Source of the DNA: Macrothele yani
Taxonomy: Eukaryota; Arthropoda; Arachnida; Araneae; Macrothelidae
Length of the DNA: 64,000 nucleotides
Assembly: GCA_039090855.1 (NCBI GenBank)
Contig: CM077023.1
Location: 78,467,127-78,531,126 of the forward strand
Direction: 5' to 3'
Positions 9,485 through 20,654 of the stretch are shown piece by piece (the stretch's first letter is position 1; each line of letters begins with the position of its first letter). Made by a program: the position numbers and the translations under genes. The notes beneath the pieces were generated by a model. That model had not been told where the DNA came from. It did no database searches and saw only the letters and a list, made by a program, of their open reading frames with translations.

Positions 9485-10730
9485 CACTGACAAAAGTTAC
9501 CGGGAACACCTTCAAAAGCAAATGAACGGATCCGCTGTGTTGTTAAGATACGCGGTACAGCTGCAAACGGTATAAAAACAAGCCTGCAGCTGACCGCGAT
9601 CCTATCGCACTGGGAGGTTGAGTGAAAATGTCGCGGAGTAAGAGAACTGACTTTGAGAAAGGAAAGATTGTTGGGTGTTATATTGGTGGGTTGTCCATAA
9701 GAGAAAACGAGAGGCGTTTAAACATACACAAGTCAACTGTTTTGGATGTACTGAATAAGTTAGAGACACATGACGTGCCTGAAGCAGCAGAACATACCGG
9801 CAGACCAAAGAAAATCAGTGATAGAGGACGTCGAAGCCTCAGGAGCGTCGTTACAGCTAATCGACGGAGTGCTGCACAAGACCTCAGTGTACAGGTGAGT
9901 AAAAATGCTGGAACCTTGGTATGTACACATACCATTTGCAGAAAACTTCATTGCATGGGTTACCGTGGTCGTGCGGCTGCTCATAAGCTTTTCATCTTCA
10001 CTCGGAATGCTGCTCGTCGTTTAGCATGGTGTAAAGAACATTTATCATGGACCGTAGATCAATGGAAACGGGTCCTATGGACTGATGAATCTAGATATAC
10101 GATCCATCAGTCTGATGGCCGTGTGTGGGTATGGCAACAGCCGGGGGAACGCTATTTACCACAGTGTACTGTTCCTACTGTCAAGCTTGGAGCTGGAAGT
10201 GTACTCGTGTGTGTGTGTGTGTGGGGGGGGGGGTCGTGTTACGGTACCGGCCCATTGGTTATCGTGGACAAACCAGTTAACCAGCACGTTTACCTCGATA
10301 TTCTGGACAATTATGCCTTACCAACTGTGGCAATACTATGGAACCAAGCCTTGTTGGTACCAGCAGGATAAATGCACGGAGCCATAAAGCAAGGACCGTT
10401 ACGGCGTGGTTTGACAATAATTCCGTATCGTGTGTCGACTGGCCAGCACAGATCCCTGATCTTAATCCCATAGAGCACCTATGGGATGAATTAGAGCGCC
10501 GCACAAGAAGTTTGGAACTAAGGCCTACTACTAAGCAACAGTTAGCTGCAGCATTGTGTAATGAATGGAAGCGCATACCTATCGCTGTATTCCAAAATCT
10601 TGTCGAGAGCATATCTCCAGGGTCAGTGCATACATTAAAGGCCAAAGATGGACTGACACCGTACTAATGTATGTCAATAAATGCTATGTTGTGTTTCTCT
10701 GCTAGGTGTTCAGTGACTTTTGTTAATATA

Positions 10731-10733
<3 letters not shown>
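9485..10733 (+). mobile_element. Tc1-type transposon B
   Basis: A 1249-base element bounded by TA (9483-9484, 10734-10735). The left end reads CACTGACAAAAGTTACC and the right end, inverted, CACTATATTAACAAAAGT; the repeats match after a three-base gap. It holds one frameshifted transposase gene. Its right end abuts another (TA)n tract (10734-10780). Confidence 0.88.
9628..10667 (+). pseudogene. Tc1-family transposase, two frameshifts
   Basis: The first frame (ATG at 9628, to 10371) holds the helix-turn-helix region (FEKGKIVGCYIGGLSIREN) and the first catalytic aspartate in LWTDESRY. Near 10330 it shifts frame, giving WYQQD, and a single extra A near 10370 shifts it again to NARSHKARTV, continuing to IPDLNPIEHLWDELERR and a stop at 10667. 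So D, D and E positions are all still encoded but in different frames. Between 10205 and 10235 a run of TG and G repeats has replaced the usual GSVMVWG-type segment with VCVCVWGGG: microsatellite growth inside the gene. Confidence 0.88.

Positions 10734-10780
<47 letters not shown>
10734..10780. repeat. (TA)n microsatellite
   Basis: About 46 bases of TA directly after Tc1 element B, then a T-rich run that is the reversed tail of a SINE1. Confidence 0.93.
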
Positions 10781-10783
<3 letters not shown>

Positions 10784-10903
10784 CTTTTTTTTTATTGTTT
10801 TAATTTTCGGAGAAGTTGATCGTCCCCTGAAATTATTGGGTTCCGCCGCCTATGCCGAACAGTTAGAAGCCAGCGCGTAAACCACTTCGCAACCGGGACC
10901 ACG
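10784..10903 (-). mobile_element. SINE1 fragment, minus strand
   Basis: The reversed T-rich tail leads to GATCGTCCCCTGAAATTATT (body) and to AGAAGCCAGCGCGTAAACCA (tRNA-like head). About half of the middle is deleted. Confidence 0.65.
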
Positions 10904-11129
10904 GATCTTCTGTTTAGATATGCTGATTAGCGTTGCAAGACGTTGAAAGAATTTTAAAATAGATGAAAAGTTCGTGCTCAGTTAGTCATAAAATAAGGTT
11001 GCCGTCTTATGCACGATTAGAATAACTAAAAGTTAAAAGAACTGTTGCTCCTGTACACACCAAATGTGGTGAAGGTGATATGAATTTCTCTCTAACTTTT
11101 CTAAGATATGGGAATTATAACTACTCATT

Positions 11130-12640
11130 CAAGGATTTTACCTTGATCATGATGTCATCAACTCCAATCATTTTCCTAATCTACGAGTTCCTCTTCCTAT
11201 CCTTCCTAGTTATTCCAAGCATGCTCCACACCATGCTTTTCTTTTAGTAGTTTTCTCCCTCTGGATGTCTTTTTCATTAAAGTCCATATCTCTGATCCAT
11301 AAGTAAGAAGTAGAAAGATGCATTGATTAGGCACTTTTCTTTTAAGACATAATGGTAAATTGCTCTTGAAAATTGTATTGTTTCTTCTAAATGCACTCCA
11401 CTCAAGTTTTACACGCCTATGAAGCTGGCTCCACCAATCGGTAAATCTTCGGTTTTTGAAAATGCACTGTACATCAATTTGGTTTTCTGTAAATTAATTT
11501 TTAAGCACACTTCCTTACTCTTGGATCATACTCCGCAGTTCTAAAGCTGTACTTGCAAAAATGACTATTTCGTTAGCAAAACGGAGGTGGGTTAAATAAT
11601 CTCCATTAATTTTTATGTCATGTCTTCCCAATTCAATGACTGAAAGGCATTCTGCAATGTGGCACTTGAAGAGCTTGGGAGATATGATGTCACCTTGTCT
11701 CACTCTCTTTCCAATTTTTATACAAGTGCTGTGTCCTCGAACAGTTGAACCTTTGCACTTGCATTTTCATAAATGTTAATAATATTCATATATGTGTCTT
11801 TAATACCGTAAGATTTTAAAGACCGTATATCTGATGATGGTTTCACAGAATCAAAAGCATTTTGGTAATCAATAAAAGGCATACATTGAGAAAGGGCTGG
11901 GACGGAATCGTAGGTTTCCGGGTCAGCCCGCACACCATGCTTGAAGGAGCTCACTAATTCCAAACGATGTGTGGAAGAAGCATCACACATTTTTCGAAGC
12001 GAAGAAGGAATTCTCATTAATTCCGGACGATGTGTGGAAGAAGCATCACACATATTTCTAAGAGCCTGACGGCCAGTAGATCCATTTCTTACGTTCGGGC
12101 GACAATGTGAAAACGCAAATTTTGCCGGTGGCGGTATCGAACTCATGTCCTTCTGCTCCGGAGCCAATTAAGCTACACCGATGAGTTTTCATCGTTGCTA
12201 CTTGCCGTCTTGAAATGTACGCTACATCTGTAGTACTTCACACAGTACATGGATTTGATCTATAGTGCTGTAACGACTCCAGAGCCCAACTTGTTTTCTT
12301 GGTTGAGCCATTTCCAGTGCTTCCTTCAAGCGATGCGATAGTGTCATAGTGAAGATTTTATAAACAACTGATAGGAAGCTGACAGGTCTGTAGTTCCCGA
12401 GATCTTCAGTGTCCTCTTTTTTATGTGGCAGGATCAGTGTAGCATTGTTATAATCATCAGGAATCTCCTTCATTGAGTCATGTAGTGAAAACTTGGCGAG
12501 TGTAATTACTCTTTTTCCGCTGGCTTCGTGTATAATGTCCACGGTAATTACATCTTCCCCTAGAGCTCTTCCCCGTCTTTATATTCTTAATTGGATGTGC
12601 AACTTGCTCCGGCAGGACTGGAGGAACTTCGGTGCTGGTA
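11130..12640 (-). pseudogene. RTE-type LINE, old copy
   Basis: Covers the middle and 3' half of the RTE protein on the minus strand: YRPVSFLSVVYKIFT (12222-12542 frame), FIDYQNAFDSVKPS, MRQGDIISPKLF and LTHLRFANEIVIFAS (the FADD box is changed to FANE, removing a catalytic aspartate). Many stops, frameshifts and deletions. It is interrupted by the composite repeat at 11887-12235, which replaced roughly 40 bases of the LINE. Confidence 0.85.
11887..12235 (-). mobile_element. tRNA-headed minisatellite repeat, copy 1
   Basis: Reversed copy of the composite repeat seen at 49640-50300 and 58190-58860. In sense order it has a leader (CAAGACGGCAAGTAGCAACG near 12200), a tRNA-like block (12100-12180; part is deleted, B-box-like GAGTTCGATACC), a spacer, about two units of the 66-base repeat (11945-12060), and the 3' end CAGCCCTTTCTC. 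It lies inside an old RTE copy, which shows that this unit moves as a discrete element. Confidence 0.75.
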
Positions 12641-12659
12641 CATTTCTTAATTACATATA

Positions 12660-13325
12660 AGCAAAGAGTGGGAAAATGGGTAAATGCGAGTTTTTCCGTC
12701 CGCGAATTGTTTGACCTAGAGATCTGAAAATTGTCATGCTGATAGGTCTTAGCAACCGTATATCTAGAAAAGTCCGAAAAAAATCAAAATGGCGGCATCG
12801 GAACACTGTCTGCTTGAATTTTTCGCGAATTGTTCGACCACTTCTAAATGGCATAGAGAACTGAAAATTGGCATGCTGATAGATCTTAAGGTCCACACAC
12901 AGAGAAGTCCGACCCCCCACCCCAAAAAAAAAGGACATATAAAAATGGTGGTTTTGGAATATTGTCTACTTGAATTTTTCTACAACTTTTTCACCTTGAA
13001 AAGTCTAAAAACCAAAAAATTCAAAATGGTGGCTTAGCTTCACTGTTCAAAATGCTGATAGGTTTTAAGGTCCAGTTACCTAGAAAAGTCCGAAAACCGA
13101 AAAAAAATCAAAACGAAAGCTTCGAAATATTGTCTGCGTTAATTTTTCTACCACATTTATACAGCTAGAAAAAAGTCTACTCTGAAAACCAAAAAAATTA
13201 AAAAAGGTGGCTTTGGAATATTGTCTGCTTGAATTTTTCTACCACTTCTACAGCTAGAAAAGCCTATAAAAACCAAAAAATCAAAAGGGTGGCTTAGCTT
13301 TACTGTTCAGAATGCTGATAGGTTT
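12660..13325. repeat. degenerate direct repeats, about four units
   Basis: Motifs such as ATTGTCTGCTTGAATTTTTC recur near 12808, 12960, 13128 and 13219, each with CTGATAGGT (near 12740, 12880, 13048 and 13314) and AAAATCAAAATGG-like pieces. Unit length drifts between about 90 and 170 bases. It reads as an old tandem or segmental repeat with no coding potential. Confidence 0.55.
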
Positions 13326-14430
13326 ATAGAAAATTATGACAGAAATGTTGAAATGCTGTAAAAATTCCATGAAATTTTGATTAAAATTAAGGGGCGCCAA
13401 AGCCTGCTACTGTTTTACCGTCAAACCGTATGCATTGACTTCACGACCATATTCTAAATCGTAAAACAGTTACAGATTTTAAATTATTTTTCTTTTCTTT
13501 AATTCCTTTTCCCTTTCTTTAATTTTATGTTCAAAAAATGATTTTATAGATTCACCGTTCGTAGAATATGACGGAACATATTATTTTTGAGAATTTTCCT
13601 AAAATGTCTTTCTGTTTGAAGATTTCCGAATAAGAATGAAATTGAGATTCGGAATGAATCGTGTACTACTGCTTATTAGATAAGAAACACGCTTGTACTT
13701 AATGTATATTTTTTACTTACTAATTAAATGATATTTTCTGTATGACGGAAAATGCAATATCTCATGGCAGCTGCAAAATAAAAATCACTATCTTAACCTT
13801 TTTATTTTTAACTATATAACCAAAATTGTTGTTCAATAGTTAAAGAAGTAAAGTTTGAGCCAAATTTTTTTAGTATGAAATCAAATTTGAAGCTATGGTT
13901 TTGGTTGTACTGCGGTTTTAATTCTGAACTGAACGAGGCTTAAAAATAATAATTGAAAATATATGCACATGCATAATAAAACTCTGTATCAAAAACTTCG
14001 AATTGTATTTTCCCTACAAAGCTATCATATTTTCCTTGTTTAAAATAATTGTTTAAACACAAATGATGTAAAACTGACAGGGTAAGCCCATGCCCCATGG
14101 CTCTGTACCGTGCGAGTACCTAAAAAGAAGCATCTCGGCAATCTACCGAATTTGCTGAAGGAACTTCTAAGAAGATTGGTAATAGCTTTCAGATCTTATT
14201 TTAGCGAGAACAACGTTATCGTTAATTAAGAAGAAATTTGCATTCTTATTCAGGCGTTAGCTACACTGAAATAAACATCTCTAACTTGAGTTACAAGTGA
14301 TAATTATTGAAGAAAAATAAAGATTATAATTTGCTTCCGAGCTCAACTTTTCGTTTTGTTATTGGACATTCACCTTAAAGCCGGGTAAGTTAAATTAGAT
14401 GCACAGCCAAACATGGCTCCTGTCAGGTCG
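13326..14430. other. AT-rich stretch, nothing recognised
   Basis: No frame over 60 codons and no terminal repeats seen. It precedes the split SINE1. Confidence 0.5.
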
Positions 14431-15064
14431 AAGATGGCCGCCCCTTTGGCGCAGTGATCTAAGCCCTGGCTTCTGACCATTTGCCAGAGATGGGTTCAGG
14501 GTCGAATCTCGGGTGAGGCACGGATGGTGCGTTTGTCTTACGGCACTGGCCTTTTCCAGAGATGGAAACGGGTCACGGGGCAACGGGTTGACAATTTCTA
14601 GCTTGTCAAACGGGTTGGGTCAAGGTGTTCCTCACCGATTTTGACCCGGCTTTATTTCCGTTTTATTTTTGTAAAGCGAAAAAAAAAAAATGTTGCAAAG
14701 AAAAATGCGCACTGTGGAATTTTGTGCTCGATACTGCTGCCCGCGGACTGAAAAATGATTTGTCATGCAATATGAAAGAGTGTCCGTGTCCTCAGAAGGA
14801 AAAGCGTCTCTCCCTTCTGACGGGCAATGAGAAAAACAACATCCACATTTTGGAAACTTTCAACTCATCATAAACTTGTGAAAGTTGGTGTTGCTGTGAA
14901 ACATATTCTGAAGCTTGTTGTGTTATCAAGAAAACAGTAGAAAGTGAAATTAAAAATACAAGTTGCTTAATTCAAAAAAATTAACTGTATCGCCATCAAA
15001 ATTAGGTGGAACAGCCTTAACATTAAATAGTTCACCTGATTAATACACCAAGTATATAAGATTG

Positions 15065-15115
15065 AAGTGGTAATCCGTTTAATTGGCGCAAGACCAATTA
15101 AACGGATTACCACTT
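15065..15115. repeat. perfect 22-bp inverted repeat, 7-base loop
   Basis: 15065-15086 pairs exactly with 15094-15115 around CGCAAGA. Part of the arm (CAATTAAACGGATT) recurs near 15241-15255, so the motif may be a repeated binding or replication feature of the hAT-like element. Confidence 0.85.
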
Positions 15116-15502
15116 TAATACGAATCAAACGGATTATCCGTAGATGATCTTTTGCCCATCTACCGATGGCTTTGTCAAGGCCTTGACAAAGTCATCTGTA
15201 AATTTGCGAACGCTCGGCAAATTGTATTTTGCTTCTTACGCCAATTAAACGGATTGCCATTTCACTTCAGCCTTAACATTACTGCCGAGGGACCTTTTGA
15301 CTCTCGCAGATGTGTTGGAAAATGTGTAAAACAAATTATGTCTTGCAAATGAAAGACAACGGTTTCAATACTCCCTGTAATTAAGTGAATAAATTATACT
15401 TTCCTAAACATATTTGTTTGATTTCGATATAACCTAAGATACCCACTGCGGAGAGACGTTTTGAATACCCCATATATATTATAGTTCAAAGCAGATTTGT
15501 CC

Positions 15503-15592
15503 GGGTCGGGTCCAATTATGTGACGTGCTGGTCGGGTCCAATTATGTGACGTGATGGTCGGGTCCAATTATGTGACGTGATGGTCGGGTCCG
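15503..15592. repeat. 26-bp tandem repeat, three copies
   Basis: The unit contains GGTCGGGTCCAATTATGTGA followed by CGTG(C/A)T. It sits just inside the right end of the hAT-like element and resembles subterminal repeats that transposases of this superfamily use. Confidence 0.85.
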
Positions 15593-15666
15593 GGCCCCAA
15601 ATTTTTGACCCGTTTCCAACTCTGGCCCTTTTCCCCTCCCTAGAACCAATGCCACAAATTAGGGAC

Positions 15667-16307
15667 GGGCCAGGGCCATAGCTAGCAGGGGCTCAGACCC
15701 TCTCTTCCTTAAAAGCAAACAAGGTCCCTTAGAAGGTGGGTGTTGTAAATTCTCTGAACTTTTATTTTCGGAGGTTTTCGAAAATTAATCTTGTATTTCA
15801 TTATAAGCGTAAATACCTTACTTATTCATGTATTGAACTTTTTTTAAAAAAAGCAAAATCGAAAAGATACAGCATGAACGATGGATAACTCAAGAGACAT
15901 TATTTCTCGGGTGAATCAGTAGAAACAGCTGCGCCAGTGATTATCAATCACACAGGCAAAGGACTTGTTGGTCTTAACAAGTCCTTTGCATGGAAGAACA
16001 TTACAAAAATAAAATAAGAAGGAAAAGTAAAAATAGAGACTGAGGTGGATGGATGAGTAGTTGCGCAGAAAGCTAAAACACTGTTCCTCACTCGGTAAGT
16101 GACAACGAGATGCTAAGTTCTGTTTAAGAAGTTTTCATGTACTTAATTGCCCGCAAAGAAGTATTGTTGAGGGGAGAGGCTGTGGGGGTAACTAATCCCC
16201 TAGGATTGGGAAATAGTGCTAAAAGGAAATTCTCGTGCGAGAGAGAGAAAGGGTTTTCGACTTCTTTAGATTCATTACTTTGGGGTCAAGTAGGAGGGGT
16301 TTTGCGA

Positions 16308-16343
<36 letters not shown>

Positions 16344-16440
16344 TGTGTGTGTGTGTGTGTGTGTGAAAAGAGGGATATGTTGGCATGAATATCAGTGCTC
16401 TTGGTTTCTGAGTGGGGAAGGGAGGGGGTTTTGGCTGTTG
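15667..16440. other. unassigned, starts with a transposon-end-like motif
   Basis: Begins CAGGGCCATAGCTAGCAGGGG-like sequence (written from 15666), similar to the ends at 25227 and 34250, but no matching right end was found. A TGCG/TG microsatellite at 16308-16365 lies within. A weak 83-codon frame (16137-16388) runs through that microsatellite and is not convincing. Confidence 0.45.
16308..16365. repeat. (TGCG)n-(TG)n compound microsatellite
   Basis: About nine TGCG units pass directly into TG units. Confidence 0.95.
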
Positions 16441-16444
16441 ACCA

Positions 16445-16995
16445 CGTTAAGTAGAGGCTACCACAGAGTACCAGTAAAAGAGAATGCGTGATTAAAGATG
16501 GAGAAAGAGTGGTATCGAAGACGAGGAGTAGAAAGAGTCAAAATACAACTGGTGGGATTGTGGCAGTGCGATTCACTATGAACTCTTACCGCGGAACAAT
16601 ACTATCACAGTGGATGCTTACATTTAACAGTTGGACAGCCTCTAAGCTGCACGGCAAGAAAAGCGCCCAGCGTTGATTAATCGTCATGGAGTTGTTTTTA
16701 ACCAGGAGAACGTTCGTCCATATGTCGCTTTACGGACCCAGTAAAAAATTACACGAGCTGGAATGGGGAATTATTGTCACACCCTCCTTATTTCCTGGAC
16801 CTTGCCCCATCCACTTTCATCTCTTCCGGTCTTTGTCGAATTTCCTTCCATTGAGAAAAACTTTGCTAATGACGATAATGTGAAACGTTGCATGGATAAC
16901 TTAAAGTCCCCCTCCCGAAACTTCTATCTCAATGGGATATTGCAACTCGTAGATCGGTGGAACGAGGTCATCAGTTCCAATGGGGACTAACCTGG
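16445..16995 (+). pseudogene. mariner transposase, C-terminal remnant
   Basis: Pieces in several frames follow the mariner order: LNSYRGTIL..., LHGKKSAQR, a GVVFNQENVRPYVAL stretch (the usual HQDNARPH with the catalytic D changed to E), a FHLFRSLSNFL stretch in place of YHLFRSLQN, KNFANDDNVKRCMDNL, and LVDRWNEVISSNGDY at the end. The N-terminal half and both TIRs were not recognised. It is old, with several frameshifts. Confidence 0.75.
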
Positions 16996-17317
16996 ACGAT
17001 AAGGTTAAATGTTTTGCACGATTTTTTAAGCCTGAAATATATGCTTCACTATTTTCCGGATACTTTCTTTACAACCTGATAGATTGTTTCTTCAGCAAAA
17101 AAGAATCTACAATCAAATACATTCAGAGAATGTGATTTTTTATATTTCAAGAAAGTTCAGTTTTCTTTAAACCCTTGTTTTTCATATTTTGTATTTTATT
17201 TTACTGTTTTTACGTTTTGGCATTGAAAAATTATTCACTAGTGAAGTAAATTAATAAAGGGACCGGAAAAACAAAAACTTTCGTGTGTATTGGTAGAAAA
17301 CATTAGTTTGTAATTGA

Positions 17318-17462
17318 ACACCGAGTCTCCCCCTCACCCCCCCCCATGTGATCCTTCAGCCCAACTCCTAGGTCTGGGACCTAGCTACGTGCCTGAGATC
17401 GTTGAGCTGCACACGGTGACCGTTAAACGAACCGGTGACCTCCCCCCCCCCCAAAAAAAAAG
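17318..17462 (+). mobile_element. possible SINE1 tail
   Basis: GAGCTGCACACGGTGACCGTTAAAC resembles the SINE1 tail GAGTTGCTCACGGTGGTCG-TTAAAC; C and A homopolymers follow. Upstream body similarity is weak. Confidence 0.35.
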
Positions 17463-17464
17463 GT

Positions 17465-18720
17465 CGAAGATGAAAACTTACGGAAGGAAGCAATTCTTTG
17501 ATTGCGGTTCTACTAGGAAATTGAATAGCACGCACTTTTTGTTTAGGAAAATTTTGATCTGATCACTTCAGCAGTTCGTTTATTTTGTAGTTTCATCCAA
17601 TGTGTCATCCATCATTTTTATTTTCTTCTTGTCTTATAGCTCCGAAACCACTTGCTCTGAATTAGTGTGTAGTTTCAAGATAAGACAATGTGAGAATCAT
17701 ACGAGGTGAATAAATTAACCGAACATTTTAAGCTGCCGTGGTTGTCACAAAGAACAAATGCGATATGATATCACCAAGCATTACTGAAATCAAAGCATTT
17801 CTAAGAAGTTAAATGCTTTAATTCATCCAGAAGTTTCGTCAGAACTCCCAAAACATTTTTTTCTTTCGAATTTTAAAATCGATGCCTTAAGTCCTGTATT
17901 AAATGCTTCCTCCCCGATTCCTGTGCATTTGCACTCACAAAAAAATTAATAATTTTTGTTGCCTGAATTTGAACGCTGGTCATCAAATGATTAAGGTCTG
18001 CCTCATTGAAATTCGGTTCGAAAATTGGGTAAGACATTGCTATCGTATTAGTTCCCCAGGGATTAGGGATAAATTCATATAGCTGCTGTTTTCCAGGCCA
18101 AGTTTTCCAGGGCATTTGCTTCCCTTACTGAAAGGTAACTATGATAGGTTAATAGGTTTATATTGGGGTTAACCATTCTTAGGAAGTATTAACTGCTACA
18201 GCAAATATATTTGCAACAATTTTCTCAGGTAAAGGGAAATCTTGATTAAAAAAAAAAAAGAATTGCCTAAATTTGGCCTATAGGACAAATTTTAGAGGTA
18301 ATTTCTTTTTTAGATAACTGATGCTGAAAGTATTGCATATTTAGAAATGGGAAAAAAAGGTTTCAAGTAAAATAAAGGAAAAAAATATGCCGAGGTTTGA
18401 ATTTAGACTTTCCGTCTAAGTATCTGGTCAAAATTATGAGAAATAGATGTGGACTCTACAAAGTTCTGTTACATGAGTAGTTTTATGTCAAAATTACTCT
18501 TTAAATCATCTTTTAAAGAAAAACCTAGTCTTCCACGTAATGATTTATGGTATTCATCAAATCTTTGTAGCAGTGATTCATAAGTTTTGCTACATTAGAC
18601 ACTTTTGTAGAACATTTACATCACATTTACTTCCATAGAGTTTTTCCTATTGCAACAGCATGTTTACCTTTTTTGAGACAAATGGCTGTTATTCAATCAC
18701 TTTTACTTAGAATGATGTAC
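17465..18720. other. no recognised element; one weak exon-like frame
   Basis: Mostly AT-rich. The minus frame 17873-18115 (80 codons, MPWKTWPGKQQLYEFIPNP...) is not low-complexity and has an acceptor-like TTTCAG upstream and a strong donor-like GTGAGT inside. No family was recognised and no neighbouring exon was found, so this may be chance. Confidence 0.3.
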
Positions 18721-18733
18721 ATACATACATATA

Positions 18734-19391
18734 TCATCATCATCATCATTGTCAACCATTATCAATCCACTGCTGGATGAAGGTCTCCCCAAGTTTCCTC
18801 CACAACGGTCTGTCTTGTGCCAGTCTCCTCCATGTCACTCCCGCATATTTACGAATTTCATCCACCCATCTCCCATGTGGTCTTTTTCTGGGTCTTTTCC
18901 TGTCCCTTGGAATCCAATCTAAAATTTCGGCTGTCCATCTATGGTCTGTCCTTCTGGCAGTATGTCCAGCCCATTGCCATTTCAGGGATTTAACTCTCAT
19001 CATGATGTCTTCCACTCTCGTCATTTTTCGGATCCACGAGTTCCTCTTCTTATCTCTCTTGGTTATACCAAGCATGCACCTCTCCATACTTCTTTGAGTT
19101 GTCTGCAGCCTTTGTATGTCTCTTTTAGTTAAGGTCCACGTCTCTGCACCATACGTAAGCACTGGAAGGATGCATTGATCAAACACTTTTCTTTTAAGAC
19201 ATAATGGCATATTGCTCTTGAAAATTATGCTGTTTCTTCCAAAAGCTCTCCAGGCAAGTTTTGTACGCCGATTAATTTCTTCATCAATGTGACCCTCACT
19301 TGATATCTGCTGTCCAAGATAAACGTACGTATCTGTTATCTCCAGTTTTTCTCCATCAATCGATAAATCTTCATTTCTTGTAAAAGCATTG

Positions 19392-19395
<4 letters not shown>
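18734..19395 (-). pseudogene. RTE-type LINE, 5'-truncated copy
   Basis: The last 660 bases of the RTE element, very close to copies 1 and 2, with (ATG)n at its 3' end. It encodes an intact C-terminal stretch from MFNAFTRNEDLSIDGEKLE to QQWIDNG. Truncation at 19395 falls exactly at a (TA)n tract, beyond which another RTE copy begins. Confidence 0.92.

Positions 19396-19420
<25 letters not shown>
19396..19420. repeat. (TA)n microsatellite between two RTE copies
   Basis: Short TA tract joining the truncated 5' end of one RTE copy to the 3' (ATG)n of the next. Confidence 0.92.
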
Positions 19421-19422
<2 letters not shown>

Positions 19423-20361
19423 CATCATCGTCAACCATTATCAATCCACTGCTGGACGAAGGTTTCCCCAAGTTTCCTCCACAACGATCTGTCTTGTGCA
19501 AGTCTTCTCCATGTCACTCCCGCTTACTTTCGAATTTCATCCACCCATCTCCCATGTGGTTTTCCTCTTGGTCTTTTCCTATCCCTTGGAATCCAATCTA
19601 AAATTTCGGCTGTCCATCGATGGTCTGTCCTTCTGGCAGCATGTCCAGCCCATTGCCATTTCAGGGATTTAACTCTGATCATGATGTCTTCCACTCTTCT
19701 CATTTTCCTGATCCACGAGTTCCTCTTCCTATCTCTCCTGGTTGCACCAAGCATGCACCTCTCCATGCTGCTTTGAGTTGTCTGCAGCCTTTGTATGTCT
19801 CTTTTAGTTAAGGTCCACGTCTCTGCACCATACGTAAGCACTGGAAGGATGCATTGATCAAACAAGTTTCTTTTAAGACATAATGGCATATTGCTCTTGA
19901 AAATTATGCTGTTTCTTCCAAAAGCTCTCCAGGCAAGTTTTGTACGTCGATTAATTTCTTCATCAATGTGACCCTCACTTGATATCTGCTGTCCAAGATA
20001 AATGTACGTGTATGTTATCTCCAGCTTTTCTCCATCAATCGATAAATCTTCATTTCTTGTAAAAGCATTGAACATCACTAGTGTCTTCTGAAAGCTCATT
20101 TTTAATCCCCCTTCTTTACTCTTGTCAGCAAGTTCCTGGATCATACTCTGCAGCTCTGATGGGGTAGTTGCAAAAATGACTACATCATCAGCAAAACGAA
20201 GGTGGGTTAGATAATCTCCATTAATCTTCATCCCTTTGTTTTCCCAGTTCAGTGATTGAAAGACATTTTCCAATGTGGCATTAAAGAGCTTTGGAGATAT
20301 GGTGTCACCTTGTCTCACTCACTTTCCAATTTTTATGTGTGTTGTATTTTCAAACAGCCGA
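19421..20361 (-). pseudogene. RTE-type LINE, 5'-truncated copy
   Basis: Carries the 3' 940 bases: MRQGDTISPKLF, FADDVVIFATTPSEL and onward to HGRWVDEIRK, then a stop near 19524. It differs from copies 1 and 2 at many positions (for example KSKEGGLKMSF), so it belongs to a slightly older subgroup with the fragment at 31038. Its 5' end is fused to a SINE1 tail at 20362. Confidence 0.9.
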
Positions 20362-20452
20362 AGTGGCCCTAAAGTATTGAAGGACGACCGCTATAGAGTT
20401 GCTCAAGTTGATCGTTAAACCCCCAAACAAAATAATAAAAAATATAGTAAAA
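20362..20452 (+). mobile_element. SINE1 3' fragment
   Basis: TGGCCCTAAAGTATTGAAGG leads to AGTTGCTCAAGTTGATCG, TTAAACCCCCAAAC and an A-rich tail. The head is missing where it meets the RTE copy. Confidence 0.7.
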
Positions 20453-20654
20453 AATATAGATATCTTTCCATGAACATCCTGGTAAGAAATCCGAATGAGT
20501 GAAGGATATTCTACTCTGGATCTGACGTAAATGAACCGAAGCTCCATTGTAGTGCTTATATTAGGAAAATTGACAGAGCGGTAGCTATATATGTATTGCG
20601 GTATAGCTATCCTCACCGCCCGAGCCAACTTTTGTAGCCTAAATGTATATTGTG

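Larger units (their letters stand above)
14557..15624. mobile_element. non-autonomous hAT-like element
   Basis: A 1068-base element whose ends form 19-base inverted repeats with one mismatch: CAGAGATGGAAACGGGTCA at the left and, inverted, CAGAGTTGGAAACGGGTCA at the right. CAGAG-type ends plus an 8-bp target duplication define hAT elements; here the flanks read GCCTTTTC and GCCCTTTTC (one extra C). It lies inside a SINE1, whose sequence resumes at once on the far side. Inside are a perfect 22-base palindrome and a 26-base triple repeat. A 82-codon frame (14625-14873) has no recognised domain, so it must have used transposase from elsewhere. Confidence 0.88.
14433..15666 (+). mobile_element. 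SINE1 copy split by a hAT-like insertion
   Basis: The 5' part (14433-14556) has a clear A box (TTTGGCGCAGTGATCTAAGC) and a B-box-like region (GGGTCGAATCTC). The family body resumes at 15625 with CCCTTTTCCCCTCCCTAGAACC and TTAGGGACGGGCC. The two parts join exactly across the inserted element at 14557-15624. The tail is missing; another transposon-end-like motif (AGGGCCATAGCTAGC) starts at 15666. Confidence 0.85.
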
